Assembly: GCA_946531445.1 (NCBI GenBank)
Contig: CAMNAP010000008.1
Location: 1-39,311 of the forward strand
Length of the DNA stretch: 39,311 nucleotides
Reading direction: 5' to 3'
From: an uncultured Clostridia bacterium
GTDB taxonomy: Bacteria; Bacillota; Clostridia; Oscillospirales; Acutalibacteraceae
Positions 35,266 to 39,311 of the stretch are shown here, piece after piece. Every line of letters starts with the position of its first letter. Position 1 is the first letter of the stretch. Below the pieces are notes generated by a model, which saw nothing but the letters and a program-made list of their open reading frames with translations, did not search any database and was not told the DNA's origin. The position numbers and the translations under genes were made by a program.

Positions 35266-35710
35266 AAAACTAAACGCCAAAGCCGCTGTTTTCTGGGCGC
35301 TGTCGGTCATTTGTATGGGTGTTATATTCTGGTTTTCGTCAAGGACGGCAACGGAGTCTACAGAACAGAGCAACGTTTTTGTACAGTGGCTTGAAAGCCT
35401 TTTCGGCAATAACGAAATTTGGGTGTTCATAGTAAGAAAGAGCGCGCACTGTCTTGAATTTACGGGACTGAGTCTTTTATTTAACTGCGCGTGGTATTTT
35501 ACCAAAGACAAAAAGTGTATATGGCTTTCGGTTTTATGCGCTTCGCTCTACGCTGTAACTGACGAAATCCACCAGATTTTTGTTGATGGGCGCTCGTGCG
35601 AATTCAGAGACTGGGCAATTGACACCTTCGGCGCATTACTCGGCGCTATAGGATTTATAGTATTATATAAAATAATTGAAGCAATAATAAACAAGAGGAA
35701 AGCAAAATGA
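35249..35710 (+). CDS. VanZ-like family membrane protein
   Basis: 153 residues with four hydrophobic segments. The VanZ-family signature is clear: FIVRKSAHCLEFTGLSLLF, YAVTDEIHQIFVDGRSCEF and RDWAIDTFGALLGAIG, with the conserved RKxxH, DExHQ, R and D residues. The family is named after teicoplanin-resistance VanZ, but most members have no known activity, and there are no van genes here. The start overlaps the upstream gene by 17 bases and the stop overlaps nagB as ATGA, so translation is coupled on both sides. Confidence 0.88.
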   Translation: MQKESKKLNAKAAVFWALSVICMGVIFWFSSRTATESTEQSNVFVQWLESLFGNNEIWVFIVRKSAHCLEFTGLSLLFNCAWYFTKDKKCIWLSVLCASLYAVTDEIHQIFVDGRSCEFRDWAIDTFGALLGAIGFIVLYKIIEAIINKRKAK

Positions 35711-36432
35711 ATGTTTTGGTTTTTAACACGGAGGAACAAATCGGCGTAGCTGCCGGTTACTATATGTGCGGTCAGGTTTTACAAAAGCCCGAGTCGGTGC
35801 TCGGTCTTGCAACGGGCTCTACCCCGATTAAAGCTTACGACCATATGATTCAGCTTTACAGACAGGGTGCAGTTGATTTTTCCAAGGTTACAACCTTTAA
35901 CCTTGACGAATACTGCCGTCTTGACGTAAGGGATAAAAATTCATATCACACATTTATGTATGAAAACCTTTTTAATCACATCAATATTCCCGAGGAAAAC
36001 ATTAACTTTTTAAACGGTAATGCGTGGGATTTGGAAAAGGAATGCGAAAGCTACGAAAACAAGATAAAGGCAGCGGGCGGAATTGATATTCAGCTGCTCG
36101 GTATCGGCTCAAACGGACATATTGCCTTTAACGAGCCTGCAAACGCGTTTCAGCGCTGGAGTCACGTTGTAAACCTTAAAGAGAGCACAATTAAAGACAA
36201 CAGCCGTTTCTTTGAATCTGTTGACGACGTTCCAACTCAGGCAATAACTATGGGAATAGGCTCAATAATGCAGGCTAAAAGAATACTGATTATCGCAATA
36301 GGCGAAAAGAAAGCCAAAGCGATAAAGCAGGTTATAGACGGAAACGTTACGCCCCAGTGCCCCGCAAGTATTTTACAGTTTCACAAGGACGTTACGCTTA
36401 TGCTTGACAAGGGCGCGGCGAGCTTATTATAA
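35707..36432 (+). CDS. nagB: Glucosamine-6-phosphate deaminase NagB
   Basis: 241 residues, the usual Firmicute length. Motifs are LGLATGSTPIKAYDHMI, TFNLDEYCRL with the catalytic Asp, QLLGIGSNGHIAFNEP with the catalytic His, and TMGIGSIMQAKRILIIAIGEKKAKAI. It converts glucosamine-6-phosphate to fructose-6-phosphate and ammonia, feeding amino sugars into glycolysis. GAGGAAAG precedes the ATG. No nagA or amino-sugar transporter is beside it. Confidence 0.95.
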   Translation: MNVLVFNTEEQIGVAAGYYMCGQVLQKPESVLGLATGSTPIKAYDHMIQLYRQGAVDFSKVTTFNLDEYCRLDVRDKNSYHTFMYENLFNHINIPEENINFLNGNAWDLEKECESYENKIKAAGGIDIQLLGIGSNGHIAFNEPANAFQRWSHVVNLKESTIKDNSRFFESVDDVPTQAITMGIGSIMQAKRILIIAIGEKKAKAIKQVIDGNVTPQCPASILQFHKDVTLMLDKGAASLL

Positions 36433-36478
36433 TTCGAAAAATTATTAATCAGTAAATAATCTGACAGGAGATATAAGT

Positions 36479-38416
36479 ATGAAAGAAAAGTTTTATATTA
36501 CAACGGCGATTGCATACACATCGCGCAAGCCGCATATCGGCAACAGCTATGAGATTGTTCTCACAGACGCTATTGCAAGATATAAGAGGCTTCAGGGCAA
36601 GGATGTATTTTTCCTTACAGGCACTGACGAGCACGGTCAGAAAATTGAGGAATATGCCAAAGCTGCAGGCGTTACGCCTAAGGAGTACGTTGACAAGGTT
36701 GCAGGTGAAATCAGAGGAATTTGCGACCTTCTCGGCACAAGCTATGATAAATTTATCAGAACAACCGACAGCTATCACGAAAAGGCTGTTCAGAAGATAT
36801 TTAAAAAGCTTTACGACCAGGACGACATCTACAAGGGAGAATACGAGGGAATGTACTGTACTCCCTGCGAAAGCTTCTGGACGGAGTCTCAGCTTGTAGA
36901 CGGAAAATGCCCCGACTGCGGACGCGAGGTTAAGCCCGCAAAGGAAGAGGCATATTTCCTGAGACTTTCAAAATATCAGAAGCAGCTTGAGGAATTCATT
37001 GAAAAAAATGAAAACTTCATTTATCCCGAAGCGCGCAAAAAAGAAATGCTTAACAACTTCATTAAACCGGGACTTCAGGATTTATGCGTAAGCCGTACCT
37101 CGTTTAAATGGGGTATCCCCGTAACTTTTGATGACAAGCACGTTATCTACGTTTGGATTGACGCACTTTCAAACTATATTACGGCGCTCGGCTACGACCC
37201 CGACGGCCCAGGCGAGCTTTACAAAAAGTACTGGCCTGCCGACGTTCACATTATTGGTAAGGACATTGTCCGCTTCCACACAATTTACTGGCCGATTATG
37301 CTTATGGCTCTCGGCGAGCCGCTTCCCAAGCAGGTATTCGGTCACCCGTGGCTGCTTTTCGGTGAGGACAAAATGAGTAAATCAAGGGGCAACGTGATTT
37401 ACGCTGACGACCTTGTTAACCTTCTCGGTGTTGACGCGGTAAGATATTACCTCCTTTCGGAAATGCCTTACGCAAGCGACGGCTCGATAACTTATGAAAC
37501 AATCATTGAGCGCTTCAATTCAGACCTTGCAAACACAATAGGAAACCTTGTAAACAGAACTATTGCTATGCAGAACAAGTATTTCGACGGCGTTATTCAG
37601 CCGCCCGTTGACGCTGAGCCTGTAGACGAGGAGCTTATGGGCTTCGCTATTGACACGGTTGACAGGGTTGAAGAGTGCTTTAAGACCTACAGAGTTGCTG
37701 ACGCGCTTGAGTCAATCCTCAACCTTGCAAAGCGTTCAAATAAATATATTGACGAGACTATGCCCTGGGCGCTTGCTAAAGACGAGAGCAAACGAGAAAG
37801 GCTCGGTACAGTTCTTTACAATCTTCTTGAAGCAATCAGATTTGTCTCTGTTCTTCTATCCCCCTTTATGCCCTCAACAAGCGAGAAAATCTTTGAGCAG
37901 ATGAATTGCAGCATTAAAGACTACGAATCGCTTTCAGCCTTCGGCGCGCTTGAGGACGGCGTTAAGGTTGGCAAGGCAGAGGCGCTTTTCCAGAGAATTG
38001 ACACAGAGAAAATGCTCTCTGAGATTGCCGCTAAACAAGAGGCTGCCGCAAAGGCAGAGGAAGAGGCTAAGCCCAAGGACGAGGAAGAAAAGATTGAAGA
38101 GATTTCAATTGACGATTTCTTTAAATCAGACCTCAGGGTTGCAAAGATTCTTGAATGCGAAAAGATTAAGAAGTCAAACAAGCTTCTCAAATTACAGCTT
38201 GACGACGGAAGCGGCACGACAAGACAGATTGTTTCAGGCATAGCTAAATGGTACAAGCCCGAGGATTTAATTGGCAAGAAGGCAATTATTGTAACAAACC
38301 TCAAGCCTGTTAAACTTTGCGGAGAGATTTCACAGGGTATGCTTCTTTCAGGCGAAAAGGACGGCGAGGTTGCCGTTACATTTGTTGACCTCCCTGTTGG
38401 CGCAAAGATTTGCTAA
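36479..38416 (+). CDS. metG: Methionyl-tRNA synthetase
   Basis: 645 residues, the long form. The Rossmann fold carries the HIGH-type motif PHIGNSYEIV near residue 18 and DKMSKSRGN near 298. A zinc knuckle pairs CTPC with CPDC (near 125-145), and the anticodon-binding helical domain has NRTIAMQNKYF. The C-terminal tRNA-binding (EMAPII/Trbp111-like) domain covers about 540-645, with FFKSDLRVAKI and ISQGMLLSG. It charges tRNA-Met. AGGAG precedes the ATG, 46 bases after nagB; I saw no T-box leader in that gap. It probably belongs to the same unit as nagB and tatD. Confidence 0.96.
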   Translation: MKEKFYITTAIAYTSRKPHIGNSYEIVLTDAIARYKRLQGKDVFFLTGTDEHGQKIEEYAKAAGVTPKEYVDKVAGEIRGICDLLGTSYDKFIRTTDSYHEKAVQKIFKKLYDQDDIYKGEYEGMYCTPCESFWTESQLVDGKCPDCGREVKPAKEEAYFLRLSKYQKQLEEFIEKNENFIYPEARKKEMLNNFIKPGLQDLCVSRTSFKWGIPVTFDDKHVIYVWIDALSNYITALGYDPDGPGELYKKYWPADVHIIGKDIVRFHTIYWPIMLMALGEPLPKQVFGHPWLLFGEDKMSKSRGNVIYADDLVNLLGVDAVRYYLLSEMPYASDGSITYETIIERFNSDLANTIGNLVNRTIAMQNKYFDGVIQPPVDAEPVDEELMGFAIDTVDRVEECFKTYRVADALESILNLAKRSNKYIDETMPWALAKDESKRERLGTVLYNLLEAIRFVSVLLSPFMPSTSEKIFEQMNCSIKDYESLSAFGALEDGVKVGKAEALFQRIDTEKMLSEIAAKQEAAAKAEEEAKPKDEEEKIEEISIDDFFKSDLRVAKILECEKIKKSNKLLKLQLDDGSGTTRQIVSGIAKWYKPEDLIGKKAIIVTNLKPVKLCGEISQGMLLSGEKDGEVAVTFVDLPVGAKIC

Positions 38417-38419
38417 GCT

Positions 38420-39184
38420 ATGTATAAAAATATTTTTGACACACACAGTCATTACGACGACGAACAGTTTGACAGCGACAGAAGCTCCCTTATTGAGTCT
38501 TTACCCGATAAGGGAGTTATCGGCGTTGTAAGCTGCGGAATTGATAAAGAGACATCAATTGCTAATATGGAGCTTGCGCACAAATATGACTTTATGTATT
38601 TTGCCGCAGGCTTTCACCCTGAGGATTTAGAGGGACACAACCTTGATGAGCTTGGCGAAATAGAAAAGCTTGCGAGTGACAGCAAGTGCGTTGCTATAGG
38701 CGAAATAGGGCTTGACTATCACTGGATGAGCTCAACAAAAGAAAAGCAAAAGGATTTTTTCGCCTCCCAGATTGAGCTTGCAAAAAAGCTTGATATGCCG
38801 GTTATAGTGCACGACAGAGAGGCGCACGGCGACACGCTTGAAATACTCAAATCGCTTCATCCGAAGGGCGTTTTACACTGCTTTTCAGGCTCTAAGGAAA
38901 TGGCAAAAGAGATTATAAAAATCGGGATGTATATAGGACTAAACGGCGTTGCAACCTTTAAAAACGCAAGGAAGAGCCTTGAGGTAGTTAAGGAAATACC
39001 GATTGAAAGGCTTGTTCTTGAAACGGACTGCCCCTATCTTGCGCCCGTGCCGCACAGAGGCAAAAGAAACGATTCGTCATACATTCCCTACATTGCCGAA
39101 AGAATCGGCGAGGTGCTCGGCATGAGCGCGCAGGAGGTTCTAAACATTACAAGCGATAATGCAAAAAGATTATTTGAGATATAA
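38420..39184 (+). CDS. tatD: TatD family metal-dependent hydrolase (DNase)
   Basis: 254 residues. All TatD metal motifs are present: IFDTHSHYDDEQF at the N terminus, AIGEIGLDYHW, MPVIVHDREAHGD, VLHCFSGS and LETDCPYLAPVPHRGKRN. Family members are Mg2+-dependent 3'-5' exonucleases or deacylases with roles in DNA repair and quality control. The ATG is 3 bases after the metG stop without a strong ribosome binding site, so translation is probably coupled; a metG-tatD pair is common in Firmicutes. A strong terminator begins at the stop codon. Confidence 0.95.
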   Translation: MYKNIFDTHSHYDDEQFDSDRSSLIESLPDKGVIGVVSCGIDKETSIANMELAHKYDFMYFAAGFHPEDLEGHNLDELGEIEKLASDSKCVAIGEIGLDYHWMSSTKEKQKDFFASQIELAKKLDMPVIVHDREAHGDTLEILKSLHPKGVLHCFSGSKEMAKEIIKIGMYIGLNGVATFKNARKSLEVVKEIPIERLVLETDCPYLAPVPHRGKRNDSSYIPYIAERIGEVLGMSAQEVLNITSDNAKRLFEI

Positions 39185-39217
39185 AAAGAGCAACGGACGA
39201 ATATCCGTTGCTCTTTT
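39184..39217. terminator. Bidirectional terminator between tatD and the converging gene
   Basis: A 14-bp perfect stem AAAAGAGCAACGGA / TCCGTTGCTCTTTT (39184-39197 with 39204-39217). It has Ts at the end of each strand, so it can end both tatD and the minus-strand gene. Confidence 0.9.
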
Positions 39218-39219
39218 CA

Positions 39220-39311
39220 TTACAGCCTTCTGTCTTTTTCAAGATTGTCGTAATGAGGCTGGAGCTTTTCGTAGATTTTACGAACGAGCTTCATATCGCT
39301 GTTTGTATAGT
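39220..39311 (-). CDS. C-terminal end of an unidentified protein (cut by window edge)
   Basis: A minus-strand frame enters from the right edge and ends at a TAA (39220-39222), directly before the bidirectional terminator. The last 29 residues are visible. They read roughly YTNSDMKLVRKIYEKL, then QPHYDNLEKDRRL, a charged helical tail. This is too little to assign a family. The terminator position supports it being a real gene end. Confidence 0.6.
   Translation of the reverse strand, partial: YTNSDMKLVRKIYEKLQPHYDNLEKDRRL

Noticed and set aside
36433..36478. T-box or other riboswitch before metG
   Set aside because: The gap after nagB is 46 bases, too short for a T-box, and shows no conserved T-box sequence.
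1..39311. CRISPR array, phage, transposon or defence island
   Set aside because: No regularly spaced repeats, integrase, transposase, Cas or toxin-antitoxin genes were seen; nearly all sequence is accounted for by conserved chromosomal genes.

Overview
The window looks like core chromosome of a gut-type anaerobic low-GC Firmicute, most likely a clostridium of the Ruminococcaceae/Oscillospiraceae group. The reasons are a PolC-type replicative polymerase, the rpsB-tsf-pyrH-frr-uppS-cdsA-dxr-rseP-ispG-polC gene order, an RqcP/MazG/SpoVB-like cluster, strong AAGGAGG ribosome binding sites, HemZ, and a BspA-like leucine-rich-repeat exoprotein. I see no phage, insertion sequence, CRISPR array, tRNA or rRNA. 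The placement is by gene content and protein resemblance only.

Layout. 1-1,735 (minus): two tandem secreted LCAT-like lipases, the first cut by the window edge. 1,797-4,262 (minus): a cytoplasmic family 3 glycosidase. 4,392-9,519 (minus): rqcP, hup, mazG, a SpoVB/YabM-like flippase, a coiled-coil protein of unknown function and hemZ. 9,522-14,824 (minus): an MBL-fold hydrolase, dtd, rel and recJ, all touching or overlapping. 14,824-19,693 (minus): a compact histidine cluster, read as hisZG-hisD-hisB-hisA-hisI-hisE, with its own promoter and a large palindrome over the -10 box. 19,774-29,778 (minus): polC, ispG, rseP, dxr, cdsA, uppS, frr and pyrH. 29,915-31,849 (minus): tsf and rpsB behind a structured leader. 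32,059-33,396 (minus): a leucine-rich-repeat exoprotein. After a 162-bp divergent intergenic region, 33,559-39,184 (plus) holds an oligopeptide-binding-like lipoprotein, a VanZ-like membrane protein, nagB, metG and tatD. The window ends with a strong bidirectional terminator and the last 29 codons of a converging minus-strand gene.

How the genes work together. rpsB, tsf, pyrH and frr serve translation and nucleotide supply. uppS, cdsA, dxr, rseP and ispG serve isoprenoid, cell-wall lipid-carrier and phospholipid synthesis plus membrane proteolysis. The histidine genes appear to be transcribed together with recJ, rel, dtd, an MBL hydrolase and hemZ, because stops and starts overlap or nearly touch throughout and I see no terminator among them.

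Most notable points: (1) PolC lacks the DnaQ-like 3'-5' exonuclease normally inserted in its PHP domain, while the PHP metal-ligand pattern is intact; (2) HisZ and HisG are fused in one polypeptide; (3) the his promoter carries a 34-bp palindrome across its -10 box; (4) hisC, hisH and hisF are missing from the his cluster; (5) the SpoVB-like flippase appears to start at a non-AUG codon right after a terminator; (6) EF-Ts carries an insertion of about 75 residues. I did not find a clearly new multi-gene system; the window is mostly housekeeping with unusual variants.
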